Below, one piece after another: positions 16,514 to 25,096 of a DNA stretch of 43,761 nt. Within the stretch, counting starts at the first letter, position 1; every line of letters begins with the position of its first letter. The position numbers were made by a program, and so were the translations under genes. The notes beneath the pieces were generated by a model, which was given only the letters and a program-made list of their open reading frames with translations, searched no databases and was not told the origin of the DNA. The stretch is from GCA-001735895 sp964488685 (GTDB lineage Bacteria; Pseudomonadota; Gammaproteobacteria; GCA-001735895), in NCBI GenBank assembly GCA_964488685.1, contig CAZAVY010000012.1, positions 1-43,761 on the forward strand, given 5' to 3'.

Positions 16514-18196
16514 ATGCCCCTGGATCGAACCGACAACAGTCGCAAGATACGCGCACCGCGCGGTAGCGAATTGACCTGCAAGAGCTGGTTAACCGAAGCG
16601 CCCTATCGCATGATTCAAAACAATCTTGACCCCGAGGTTGCGGAAAACCCGCAACAATTGATTGTTTACGGTGGTATCGGTCGCGCGGCGCGCAACTGGG
16701 AGTGCTTTGACAAGATACTGGAATGCCTGCGCGAACTCAACGATGACGAGAGCCTGCTGGTGCAATCGGGCAAACCGGTCGGTGTCTTCAAGACTCATGT
16801 CGACGCCCCGCGCGTTTTGATCGCCAACTCAAACCTGGTGCCGAACTGGTCGAACTGGGAGCATTTCAACGAGCTCGATCGCAAGGGCTTGATGATGTAC
16901 GGGCAGATGACGGCGGGGTCATGGATATATATCGGTAGCCAGGGTATCGTGCAGGGGACCTATGAGACTTTTGCCGAGGCCGGGCGGCAACATTTCGCTG
17001 GTGATACCCGCGGCAAGTGGATTCTGACTTCGGGTCTCGGCGGCATGGGCGGTGCGCAACCGCTGGCGGCGACCATGGCGGGCTACAGCATTCTCTGTAT
17101 CGATTGCGACCCGGCGCGCATCGACTTTCGCCTGCGTACCGGGTATATCGACAAAAGAGCCGGCTCGCTCGAAGGGGCTCTGCAGATGATCGACGCTGCC
17201 TGCAACAAAGGAGAAGCCTTATCGGTAGGGCTACTTGGAAATGGAGGGGAAATACTGCCCGAAATGGTTAACAGAGGGGTTAAACCGGATCTGGTGACCG
17301 ACCAGACTTCGGCGCACGACCCGGTTAACGGTTATCTTCCGATCGGCTGGACCATGGAAGAGTGGGCAGTCAAACGAAATACAGATCCTGAGCGAGTAGC
17401 GTTGAAGGCGCGCGAATCGATGGCGGTTCACGTCCAGGCGATGCTCGATTTCCATGCCCAGGGGATACCGACCGTAGACTACGGCAACAATATTCGCCAG
17501 GAAGCTTTCAACCAGGGGGTCAAGAATGCATTCGATTTCCCGGGATTCGTACCTGCCTATATTCGTCCCTTGTTTTGCCGGGGAGTGGGGCCATTCCGCT
17601 GGGTCGCGCTATCGGGTGATGCCGAAGATATCTACAAGACCGATGCCAGGGTTAAGGAATTGATCCCCGACGACCCGCATCTGCATAACTGGCTCGACAT
17701 GGCGCGCAGTCGCATCAGTTTCCAGGGTCTACCGGCACGAATTTGCTGGGTCGGGCTCGGTGATCGCGATCGCCTTGGTCTCGCGTTTAACGAAATGGTG
17801 AAATCAGGAGAACTCAAGGCGCCAGTCGTGATCGGGCGCGATCATCTCGATTCGGGTTCGGTTGCAAGCCCGAACCGGGAAACCGAGTCGATGATGGACG
17901 GTTCCGATGCGGTTTCCGACTGGGCATTGTTGAACCTGCTGTTGAGCACCTCGGGCGGTGCGACCTGGGTTTCCTTCCATCACGGCGGCGGCGTCGGCAT
18001 GGGTTTTTCCCAGCATGCCGGGCTCGTCATCTGCTGTGACGGCAGCGATGCGGCGTCGGCGCGGATCAAACGCGTGCTGTGGAACGATCCCGCCAGCGGC
18101 GTCATGCGCCACGCCGATGCCGGCTACGATATTGCCAAACAATGTGCGCGCGAACACGGCCTGAATCTCGGCGCCATCGAGCTGGACGCAGGCTAA
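16514..18196 (+). CDS. hutU: Urocanate hydratase
   Basis: Converts urocanate to 4-imidazolone-5-propionate using tightly bound NAD+. Family hallmarks: VYGGIGRAARNWECFDKI, TSGLGGMGGAQPLAATMAG (NAD-binding Gly-rich loop), DQTSAHDPVNGYLPIGW, and LFCRGVGPFRWVALSGD carrying the active-site Cys near residue 354 of this copy. The C-terminal SGGATWVSFHHGGGVGMG-S is highly conserved. Length 560 is standard. It follows hutC by 23 bp, and its end overlaps the convergent tcdA by four bases. Confidence 0.97.
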   Translation: MPLDRTDNSRKIRAPRGSELTCKSWLTEAPYRMIQNNLDPEVAENPQQLIVYGGIGRAARNWECFDKILECLRELNDDESLLVQSGKPVGVFKTHVDAPRVLIANSNLVPNWSNWEHFNELDRKGLMMYGQMTAGSWIYIGSQGIVQGTYETFAEAGRQHFAGDTRGKWILTSGLGGMGGAQPLAATMAGYSILCIDCDPARIDFRLRTGYIDKRAGSLEGALQMIDAACNKGEALSVGLLGNGGEILPEMVNRGVKPDLVTDQTSAHDPVNGYLPIGWTMEEWAVKRNTDPERVALKARESMAVHVQAMLDFHAQGIPTVDYGNNIRQEAFNQGVKNAFDFPGFVPAYIRPLFCRGVGPFRWVALSGDAEDIYKTDARVKELIPDDPHLHNWLDMARSRISFQGLPARICWVGLGDRDRLGLAFNEMVKSGELKAPVVIGRDHLDSGSVASPNRETESMMDGSDAVSDWALLNLLLSTSGGATWVSFHHGGGVGMGFSQHAGLVICCDGSDAASARIKRVLWNDPASGVMRHADAGYDIAKQCAREHGLNLGAIELDAG

Positions 18197-18984
18197 GACA
18201 GCTCGCCTTTAAGGTATTTTTTGATGGCATGTGCGGTCGCGGTGAAACCGAAGCAGGCGGTAACGCCAACGAAGGAGCCGATCCCGGTGGCACAATCGAG
18301 TGTGATCCGTTGCGGCACTTCAGGTTTCTGGTAACTGACCTCGCCATGCGCTGCAGGGTATAGCGATTGCTCGGTCGAAAACACGCAATCCATCGCGTAG
18401 CGACGCTTTGGGTTTCGACTATAGCCTAGCTGCTGTCGTAAGGTAGAGCGAACCTTGGCGAGCAGGGGGTCGTTAAAACTCAGTGTCAGATCCACGACCT
18501 CAATCCGGGTTGGGTCCAGCAGGCCTCCGGCTCCACCGGTGGATACGCATCGAATCTTGTTTCGTCGGCAGTGATGCATCAAGCTCAGCTTGTGGCCGGC
18601 ATGATCGATTGCGTCGATGACATAGTCAAACTGCGCAAAATCAAATTTCTCGATATTACCGCGGGTGACCAGATCATCGATCGCGGTACAGTTGCATTCA
18701 GGGTTGATCGCCAGCATACGTTCGCGTAACACGTCAACCTTGGAGTGTTTGATGTTACCTGACAGTGTGTGAAGCTGCCGATTGGTATTGCCGATGTGTA
18801 TGTCATCGTGGTCAATCAGTGTTATCCGGCCGATTCCTGAACGTACGCAGGCCTCGGCTGCCCAGGAACCAACCCCGCCGACGCCGACAACGCAAAAATG
18901 CGCGCGCTGTAATGGTTCGAGCGCCGATGCTCCCATTACACGCGCCAGATTGCCAAATCGTTGCAGGTAAAGTTCGCTCAGCAT
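18193..18984 (-). CDS. tcdA: tRNA threonylcarbamoyladenosine dehydratase TcdA (CsdL)
   Basis: E1-like ATP-dependent enzyme that cyclises t6A37 to ct6A37 in tRNAs reading ANN codons. Seen: the nucleotide-binding GVGGVGSWAAEACVRSGIG near residues 34-52, LIDHDDIHIGNTNRQ, DAIDHAGHK and the family-specific KRRYAMDCVFSTEQ. There is a membrane-attaching hydrophobic patch near the C terminus (GIGSFVGVTACFGFTATAHA). Length 263 fits. The E1-like alternatives ThiF and MoeB lack this C-terminal pattern and the paired zinc Cys motifs are absent here. Convergent with hutU. Confidence 0.93.
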   Translation of the reverse strand: MLSELYLQRFGNLARVMGASALEPLQRAHFCVVGVGGVGSWAAEACVRSGIGRITLIDHDDIHIGNTNRQLHTLSGNIKHSKVDVLRERMLAINPECNCTAIDDLVTRGNIEKFDFAQFDYVIDAIDHAGHKLSLMHHCRRNKIRCVSTGGAGGLLDPTRIEVVDLTLSFNDPLLAKVRSTLRQQLGYSRNPKRRYAMDCVFSTEQSLYPAAHGEVSYQKPEVPQRITLDCATGIGSFVGVTACFGFTATAHAIKKYLKGELS

Positions 18985-19019
18985 TGAATCAAATTGTTAA
19001 GTTTAGTGTGCCCAGTGTA

Positions 19020-19048
19020 TTGGTCTATAGTCGATCTGTCATTACAAT
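19020..19048 (+). promoter_or_regulatory. Candidate sigma70 promoter for gmk
   Basis: TACAAT (19043-19048) is a 5/6 match to -10, with TTGGTC 17 bp upstream as a weak -35. It lies 42 bp before the gmk start in a divergent gap. Confidence 0.4.
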
Positions 19049-19089
19049 AGAGCCTGACAAAATCGAATCGGACTTAGCCGGATTATTCA

Positions 19090-19716
19090 TTGAGTACTGC
19101 CTGCCTGTTTACCATCTCGGCACCCTCGGGTGCCGGCAAAACCAGCCTGGTCAAAGCGCTGCTGGAGCAGCGTGCGGGGTCGGTATCGGTCTGCGTTTCA
19201 CATTCGACCAGGGCGGTACGGCCGGGTGAAGTCGATGGCGATGCTTATCATTTTGTATCCCTCGACGAATTCAATCAAATGGTCGCGCGCGATGAATTTC
19301 TTGAGCACGCGCAGGTGTTTGATAATAGCTATGGCACCGCGAGGGCTTCGGTTGATGCGCTGCTGGCGAGCGGCAAGCACGTTATTCTCGAGATAGACTG
19401 GCAGGGTGCACGCCAGGTAAAGTCCAAAATGCTCGAAACGGTCAGCATTTTCATTCTTCCCCCGTCGCGCGCGGAACTCGAACGACGCCTGCGCGATCGC
19501 GGAACCGATGACGAGTCGACGATAGCTCGGCGCATGCGTGATGCCGATCGCGAGATGTCACACTATAACGATGCCAGGTACCTCGTGATAAATAATGTTT
19601 TCGAGCAGGCATTGTACGATCTTGACGCGATCATACACACCCAGGGCCTGACCCTGGCGCGGCAAATATTCAAAAACCCGTCCCTGGTAGGCTCGATCCC
19701 GGCTGAAATTGATTAG
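19090..19716 (+). CDS. gmk: Guanylate kinase
   Basis: Phosphorylates GMP to GDP with ATP. Walker A is ISAPSGAGKTSLVKALL at residues about 9-25; SHSTRAVRPGEVDGDAYHFV is the GMP-binding segment; ILEIDWQGARQVK and FILPPSRAELERRLRDRGTDDE complete the fold. 208 residues is typical. The start is TTG at 19090 (no in-frame ATG is near and the Walker motif begins soon after). It is the first gene of the conserved gmk-rpoZ-spoT-ridA-recG series. Confidence 0.96.
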   Translation: MSTACLFTISAPSGAGKTSLVKALLEQRAGSVSVCVSHSTRAVRPGEVDGDAYHFVSLDEFNQMVARDEFLEHAQVFDNSYGTARASVDALLASGKHVILEIDWQGARQVKSKMLETVSIFILPPSRAELERRLRDRGTDDESTIARRMRDADREMSHYNDARYLVINNVFEQALYDLDAIIHTQGLTLARQIFKNPSLVGSIPAEID

Positions 19717-19734
19717 GTTATTTCTCCTAAACCC

Positions 19735-19763
19735 TTTAGATTTTTTGCTTTTTTAGCTATGAT
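19735..19763 (+). promoter_or_regulatory. Candidate sigma70 promoter for rpoZ-spoT
   Basis: TTTAGA (19735-19740, 4/6) and TATGAT (19758-19763, 5/6) are separated by 17 bp, mostly T. The -35 overlaps CTAAA-ccc-TTTAG followed by six T residues, which may act as a weak terminator for gmk. Confidence 0.45.
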
Positions 19764-19795
19764 TGCGCTCCTTTTTTGATCCGAGAGCTTACCGC

Positions 19796-20086
19796 ATGGC
19801 ACGCATCACCGTTGAAGACTGTCTAGAGCACGTTGAAAATCGATTCGATCTGGTTTTACTGGCATCGCGTCGCGCCAGACAAATTGCACAGGGTGCCGAG
19901 CCCCTGGTTGCCGCGGAAAATGACAAGCCCACCGTGCTGGCACTGCGTGAAATCGCCGAAAACCTGATCAATGCTTCATCGATGGATGAAATGGAAGCCC
20001 AGGCTGAAATTGAAAAGATCGCAAGCGATGACGATCTGATCCGCCAGATTGCCCAGGCAAGTCTACAGGCCCAGGCAATCGATTAA
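19796..20086 (+). CDS. rpoZ: RNA polymerase omega subunit
   Basis: Small RNA polymerase subunit that assists beta-prime folding and forms part of a ppGpp site. MARITVEDCLEHVENRFDLV and LLASRRARQIAQGAEPLV, with KPTVLALREIAENLI, are the conserved omega core. The frame is open 11 codons upstream, but ATG 19796 gives the universal MARITVEDC start and a 96-residue product. The C-terminal tail is acidic. Its position just before spoT is conserved in gammaproteobacteria. Confidence 0.97.
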   Translation: MARITVEDCLEHVENRFDLVLLASRRARQIAQGAEPLVAAENDKPTVLALREIAENLINASSMDEMEAQAEIEKIASDDDLIRQIAQASLQAQAID

Positions 20087-20214
20087 GGGTTTCTTTTCAA
20101 ACTCATTACTAACGGGCATGCGTCGGGTTGATGGCGTGTGTAAGCTGGGCCTGCGCCTTGTAAATATGTTATAACCCCCATTATTAAAGTGTTTAATGGT
20201 TTATTAGCAAAGTG

Positions 20215-22380
20215 ATGGGGGCGAACTACGCCAATCTATTCGAAGTTATCGCAGGTGACGTCGACGCCAAAAATAATGAAACCCGGATTTCGGAGCTTTG
20301 TAGTGAACTGGAAAGCTACCTTGAACCTTCCCAGGTCGAGGAAATTTACACTGCCTACCTGGTTGGCGCCGAAGCGCACGAAGGGCAAAGTCGGGTCTCG
20401 GGCGAACCCTATATCAGTCATCCGGTAGCGGTAGCGCGCATTCTTGCAGAAATGCGCATGGATAGTAGAAGCATCATCGCCGCCATCCTGCACGATGTAA
20501 TAGAAGATACACCTACCCTGAAAGAGAATCTGGCCGACCAGTTTGGAGAAGAGGTCGCCGAACTGGTTGACGGCGTCAGCAAGCTGGCGCAGATGGACTT
20601 CCGCAGCAAGGCCGAGGCGCAGGCTGAAAATTTCCGTAAGATGATGCTGGCGATGGTGAAAGACATTCGTGTCATCATTATTAAACTCGCTGATCGACTG
20701 CATAACATGCGTACCCTCGACGCGATGCGCCCGGACAAACGCCGTCGCATCGCACTTGAAACCATGGACATATACGCGCCCATTGCAAATCGGCTCGGCA
20801 TCTTCAAGATGCGTCACGAATTGCTCGACCTGTCGATCAAGGCAGCGTACCCGATGCGCTATCGAGCGCTCGAAAGTGCCTGCAAGGAAGTGGTCGGATA
20901 TCGCAAGGAGATATTCAATACCATCGAGGCCGCTATCCGGCAGCGGCTAAAAGATACAAACATCGTCGCCACTGTCAAATACCGCCAGAAAAACATACAC
21001 AGCATCTATCGCAAGATGAAGGATAAGAAGCTCAGTTTCAAAGAGCTGACCGATGTCTTCGGGGTACGCATCATGACGGAGTCGGTAGATGACTGTTACC
21101 GCGTCCTCGGCGTGATGCATAACCTCTACAAACCGCTGCCGGGCAAGTTCAAGGATTATCTCGCGATCCCCAAAGCCAATGGCTACCAGTCGCTGCATAG
21201 CAGCCTGTTCGGGCCGCACGGCGTCGCCATCGAAGTGCAGATTCGGACCGGTGAAATGGATTACTTTGCCGAATCCGGAATTGCCGCGCACTGGATTTAC
21301 AAGGAGGGCGAAAGCAGCACAACCAATGCCCAGGGTCGCGCACTCGAGTGGTTGAAAAGCCTGCTCGAGATGCAACAAAAATCGGGTAGTTCGCAAGAGT
21401 TTCTGGAAAGCGTCAAGGTCGATCTGTTTCCCGACGAGATCTACGTGTTCACCCCGAAGGGCGCGATTAAGAAATTACCGCGCGGTGCAACCGTGGTTGA
21501 TTTCGCTTACGCGGTGCATACCGATGTCGGCAATACCTGTGTAGCGGCGCGAATCGATCACCACATGTCACCGTTAGGAAGTCGGCTTCACAATGGTCAA
21601 ACCATCGAGATTATCTGTTCCGAGGCAAGCCGGCCGCACCCCAGTTGGCTCGACTTTGTGAATACCGCAAAGGCGCGCACCAATATTCGACATTTTTTGA
21701 AATCACTGCAAAAGACGGAAGCAATTTCGCTAGGGCAACGACTGTTGCAGCAATCGGTCCATCAGATCAAGGGTCGCGACGTTGCCATTCCAAAGACCCG
21801 GTTTAAAAGGGTGCTCGACCAGTACCACATGTCCGATGTGAAAGAGTTGCTGGCAGAAATCGGTCTCGGCAATCGCAACTCGAGCCTGGTCGCGAAAGCA
21901 ATGTACGACATCGAGAATGACACTACTTGTTTCGATGATACCGGCAAACCGCTTGCGATCAAGGGCACCGAAGGGATGGTGGTATCGTTTGCAAAATGTT
22001 GCCGGCCGGTGCCGGGAGATGCGATTGCCGGTTTCATGTCATCCGGTAAGGGTATTGTCATTCATCAGCGCAGTTGTCCCAATATTACCGAGCGCAGCAA
22101 GGAAGATCGGCAGTTGTCGGTGCAGTGGTCCGAACATGTCGAGGGCGAGTACCTGGCCTATATGAGGGTTCAGGTTGCCAATCAACGCGGCGTACTTGCG
22201 ACACTGGCGACGACAATCGCCAACGCTACATCCAACATCGAGCACGTCAATGTAACCGAAAAGGATGGCCGCATTTCGACCATAGAATTCGTGGTCACGG
22301 TTAACGATCGCATTCACCTTGCGCGCATCATGAAGAAATTGCGCCGGCTGCAAGTGGTCAATCGCATCTGGCGCAGATAG
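20215..22380 (+). CDS. spoT: Bifunctional (p)ppGpp synthetase/hydrolase SpoT
   Basis: Controls the stringent-response alarmone. Domain order: HD hydrolase (GEPYISHPVAVARILAEM, AILHDVIEDT with the HD pair, near residue 97), synthetase (KDYLAIPKANGYQSLHSSLF near 317-336, IEVQIRT), TGS (VFTPKGAIKKLPRGATVVDFA), a Cys-containing region (VSFAKCCRPVPGDAIAGF) and a C-terminal ACT domain. The intact HD hydrolase separates it from RelA. The start may be GTG 20212 or the adjacent ATG 20215; the latter is used here (721 aa). The 128-bp gap after rpoZ shows no clear terminator. Confidence 0.96.
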   Translation: MGANYANLFEVIAGDVDAKNNETRISELCSELESYLEPSQVEEIYTAYLVGAEAHEGQSRVSGEPYISHPVAVARILAEMRMDSRSIIAAILHDVIEDTPTLKENLADQFGEEVAELVDGVSKLAQMDFRSKAEAQAENFRKMMLAMVKDIRVIIIKLADRLHNMRTLDAMRPDKRRRIALETMDIYAPIANRLGIFKMRHELLDLSIKAAYPMRYRALESACKEVVGYRKEIFNTIEAAIRQRLKDTNIVATVKYRQKNIHSIYRKMKDKKLSFKELTDVFGVRIMTESVDDCYRVLGVMHNLYKPLPGKFKDYLAIPKANGYQSLHSSLFGPHGVAIEVQIRTGEMDYFAESGIAAHWIYKEGESSTTNAQGRALEWLKSLLEMQQKSGSSQEFLESVKVDLFPDEIYVFTPKGAIKKLPRGATVVDFAYAVHTDVGNTCVAARIDHHMSPLGSRLHNGQTIEIICSEASRPHPSWLDFVNTAKARTNIRHFLKSLQKTEAISLGQRLLQQSVHQIKGRDVAIPKTRFKRVLDQYHMSDVKELLAEIGLGNRNSSLVAKAMYDIENDTTCFDDTGKPLAIKGTEGMVVSFAKCCRPVPGDAIAGFMSSGKGIVIHQRSCPNITERSKEDRQLSVQWSEHVEGEYLAYMRVQVANQRGVLATLATTIANATSNIEHVNVTEKDGRISTIEFVVTVNDRIHLARIMKKLRRLQVVNRIWRR

Positions 22381-22438
22381 TTATTGCCAGTACCGTGAAT
22401 ACCCGCATAATCCAGAATTTTCCAGCTGGAGGCAAAAC

Positions 22439-22822
22439 ATGGCAAAAACCATAATCCAGACCGATGCCGCGCCACAGGCGATCGGAACCTACTCGCAGGC
22501 CGTCAAGGTCGACAACACGGTCTATATTTCGGGCCAGATTCCACTGGATCCAGCCAGCATGGAAATTGTCACAGGTGGCATTGAGGCCGAAATCACTCGC
22601 GTTTTTGATAACCTCAAGGCGGTAGCCGAAGCTGCCGGCGGTAGTCTCGCCGACACCGTAAAGTTGAATATCTTTCTTACCGATCTGGGAAATTTTTCGA
22701 CCGTCAATGAAATCATGGCGCAGTACTTCCAACAGCCCTATCCGGCGAGAGCTGCGATTGGTGTGGCCGCTCTACCCAGGGCGGTTGGTGTAGAAATGGA
22801 TGCGGTACTGGTCCTCGACTGA
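22439..22822 (+). CDS. ridA: RidA family reactive imine/enamine deaminase
   Basis: Hydrolyses reactive 2-aminoacrylate-type enamines/imines released by PLP enzymes. Family signature: AIGTYSQAVKVDNTVYISGQIPL, ETRVFDNLKAVAEAAG-like central helix, and the C-terminal YPARAAIGVAALPRAVGVEMDAV containing the Arg that binds carboxylate. At 127 residues it matches the trimeric RidA fold. A good ribosome site (GGAGG) precedes ATG 22439. Located between spoT and recG, as often in this class. Confidence 0.95.
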   Translation: MAKTIIQTDAAPQAIGTYSQAVKVDNTVYISGQIPLDPASMEIVTGGIEAEITRVFDNLKAVAEAAGGSLADTVKLNIFLTDLGNFSTVNEIMAQYFQQPYPARAAIGVAALPRAVGVEMDAVLVLD

Positions 22823-22829
22823 CAATGGA

Positions 22830-24923
22830 ATGGAGCATTGGTCTGAACAGGGATTGCGTTTTCTAAAAGGTGTCGGCCCCAAGGTGGCCGAAAAGCTACT
22901 AAAACTGGGTCTGACCCGGCAGCGCGACCTGCTGTTTCATTTGCCGCTACGTTACGAAGATCGTACCTTTGTGTCTCCAATAGGATCGCTTCAATCGGGG
23001 CAGCGCAGTCAGATTGAAGCCGAAGTATTGCACCTCGGAGTTCAGTTCCGACGCCAGGGGCGGTCACGGCGCGTGCTGGCCGCCAAGCTCGCTGACAATA
23101 CCGGTGTCATCACAGTGCGTTTCTTCTACTTTAACGCCAGGCAGCAAAAACTGTTTGAAAAAGGGAACTGGCTACGCTGTTTCGGTGAGGTCAGGACGGC
23201 ACAGGGGGAGCTTGAAATGATTCATCCCGAAGTCGAAATCATAACACGGGATAAACCATCCCCGCTTCAAAAAACCCTGACGCCGATTTATCCGACGACC
23301 GAGGGTCTGCATCAATTATCGATAAAACGGATATTGCAGCAGGTAATCGAGAAACTTAAATCCGAGGGTATCGTAGAAACTTTGCCACCTGCCTGGCTGG
23401 ATAAAAACAACTTTCCGGGGTTTACCTCGGCGATGATCGAATTACATAGCCCTGAAAATAAAACAGATAGTGAACTGATCGCACAGCATAGACACCCGGC
23501 GCAATATCGCTTTATCGTCGAAGAACTTGCGGCACATCGACTCGCTCTGCTTGAACGACGACGATTGATACGTCGCCGCAAGAATCCTGCAATTATTCCA
23601 GATGCCAAATTACAGCTGCGATTACAGCAAGCTCTGGCATTCAAACTGACGGCTGCCCAGCAGCGTGTAATTGAGGAGTTAATGCAGGATTTTTCTGGTG
23701 GTAAACCAATGATTCGCCTGGTGCAGGGCGATGTGGGATCGGGCAAAACCGTGGTCGCGGCGCTCGCATGCCTGCCGGTCATCGAGTCCGGTTACCAGGT
23801 CGCATTAATGGCTCCTACCGAAATTCTCGCCGAGCAGCACTTTCAAAATTTCAGCCATTGGTTACAACCTTTGAGTATTGGCGTGGTGAACCTGATGGGT
23901 GCCGATAAGGGCAAGAAACGAGAGCAGAAGTTGCAATTGATCGCTTCCGGTGAGGCCCAGATTGTGATCGGAACCCACGCGCTGTTCCAGGCCAGCGTCG
24001 AGTTCAGCCGACTCGGTTTTATCATATTCGATGAACAGCATCGCTTTGGAGTGGACCAACGGCTCTCCTTGCAAAGGAAAACCCGTGACGGCGAGATGGC
24101 GCACCAGCTGATCATGACCGCGACACCGATACCGCGTACCCTGGCGATGTCGATTTATGCCGATCTCGATTACTCGCAGATCGATGAATTGCCGCCGGGA
24201 CGCAAGCCGGTAACTACTTCGATTGTCTCCGAGCAACAGCGTGGCAGCTTGATCCAGCGCGTTGCTGCTAGCTGTGAACAAGGCGGGCAGGTATATTGGG
24301 TTTGTACCCTGATCGAAGAGTCGGAAGCATTGCAAGGCGAGGCCGCCGAGTTGACTTACCAGTCCCTCTGCGAGCGGTTACCCCAATTGTCGGTTGGGCT
24401 GGTGCATGGGCGTATGAAGCCGGCTGCCAAAGAGGCTGCGATCAGCGACTTTAAAAAAGGGGATACCCATGTTCTGGTCGCGACCACGGTGATTGAGGTC
24501 GGTGTCGATGTAGCTAACGCCAGCATCATGATAATCGAGAATCCTGAGCGCCTTGGATTGGCTCAAATCCACCAGTTACGAGGGCGCGTCGGCCGGGGTG
24601 CGCGCGAAAGTTTCTGTATTCTTCTGGTTAAGAACAGCCTTTCTCAACTGGCGCGTACCCGGCTCGAAATAATTCGCAGCACCCAGGACGGATTTTCAAT
24701 TGCGGAAAAGGACCTCGAATTGCGTGGCGCCGGTGAAGTACTCGGCACGCGTCAAACCGGCGAATTGAGTTTTAAAATTGCCGACCTGATGCGAGACCGG
24801 AACCGGTTTTCGCAGGTTGCGGAACTGGCACGACTGATGCAACGACCGGAAAATACCGAGATACGCAAGGAGCTGTTGCGCAACTGGATTGGTGAGCGAC
24901 AGGACTATACCGGTGTGGGATAA
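22830..24923 (+). CDS. recG: ATP-dependent DNA helicase RecG
   Basis: Branch-migration helicase that remodels stalled forks and Holliday junctions. An N-terminal wedge/OB domain (about 60-160; LPLRYEDRT, FRRQGRSRRVLAAKLADNTG) precedes the helicase core: QGDVGSGKTVVAALA near residue 300 (Walker A), FDEQHRFGVDQR near 400 (DEQH box), TATPIPRTLAMS, and QIHQLRGRVGRG in the second RecA-like lobe. The frame is open 10 codons upstream inside ridA; ATG 22830 (MEHWSEQGLRFLKGVG) gives 697 residues, near the E. coli length of 693, and starts 7 bp after the ridA stop. Confidence 0.95.
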   Translation: MEHWSEQGLRFLKGVGPKVAEKLLKLGLTRQRDLLFHLPLRYEDRTFVSPIGSLQSGQRSQIEAEVLHLGVQFRRQGRSRRVLAAKLADNTGVITVRFFYFNARQQKLFEKGNWLRCFGEVRTAQGELEMIHPEVEIITRDKPSPLQKTLTPIYPTTEGLHQLSIKRILQQVIEKLKSEGIVETLPPAWLDKNNFPGFTSAMIELHSPENKTDSELIAQHRHPAQYRFIVEELAAHRLALLERRRLIRRRKNPAIIPDAKLQLRLQQALAFKLTAAQQRVIEELMQDFSGGKPMIRLVQGDVGSGKTVVAALACLPVIESGYQVALMAPTEILAEQHFQNFSHWLQPLSIGVVNLMGADKGKKREQKLQLIASGEAQIVIGTHALFQASVEFSRLGFIIFDEQHRFGVDQRLSLQRKTRDGEMAHQLIMTATPIPRTLAMSIYADLDYSQIDELPPGRKPVTTSIVSEQQRGSLIQRVAASCEQGGQVYWVCTLIEESEALQGEAAELTYQSLCERLPQLSVGLVHGRMKPAAKEAAISDFKKGDTHVLVATTVIEVGVDVANASIMIIENPERLGLAQIHQLRGRVGRGARESFCILLVKNSLSQLARTRLEIIRSTQDGFSIAEKDLELRGAGEVLGTRQTGELSFKIADLMRDRNRFSQVAELARLMQRPENTEIRKELLRNWIGERQDYTGVG

Positions 24924-24984
24924 AAGGTCTGACGCCCGCGAGGGTGCATGGACCTATCGCTGCGGCGCATTGCTACTGCGAACC

Positions 24985-25075
24985 TGCAAAGTGGCTGCCG
25001 TGGCCATGTCCCGATTTTTGGACCTTGTTTGCCGAACTCCGCCCCCGGCTTCGCTGCCTTCATGTAGTATGCAGG
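24985..25075 (+). repeat. Dispersed repeat, copy B (upstream of moeA)
   Basis: Similar to 14385-14488. The best-aligned part, 25010-25075, shares TCCGCCCC-GG-TTCGCT--C-TCATG and a terminal GCAGG with copy A. It sits in the 173-bp recG-moeA gap, 21 bp before the moeA ATG. Otherwise the gap shows nothing recognisable. Confidence 0.45.
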
Positions 25076-25096
25076 CATGCATTAGTGAGCACTGAT

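Noticed and set aside
24944..25096. 51-residue N-terminal extension of MoeA
   Set aside because: It covers the dispersed repeat, is rich in Cys, Pro and Trp, and has no counterpart in MoeA; the ATG at 25097 gives the normal length.
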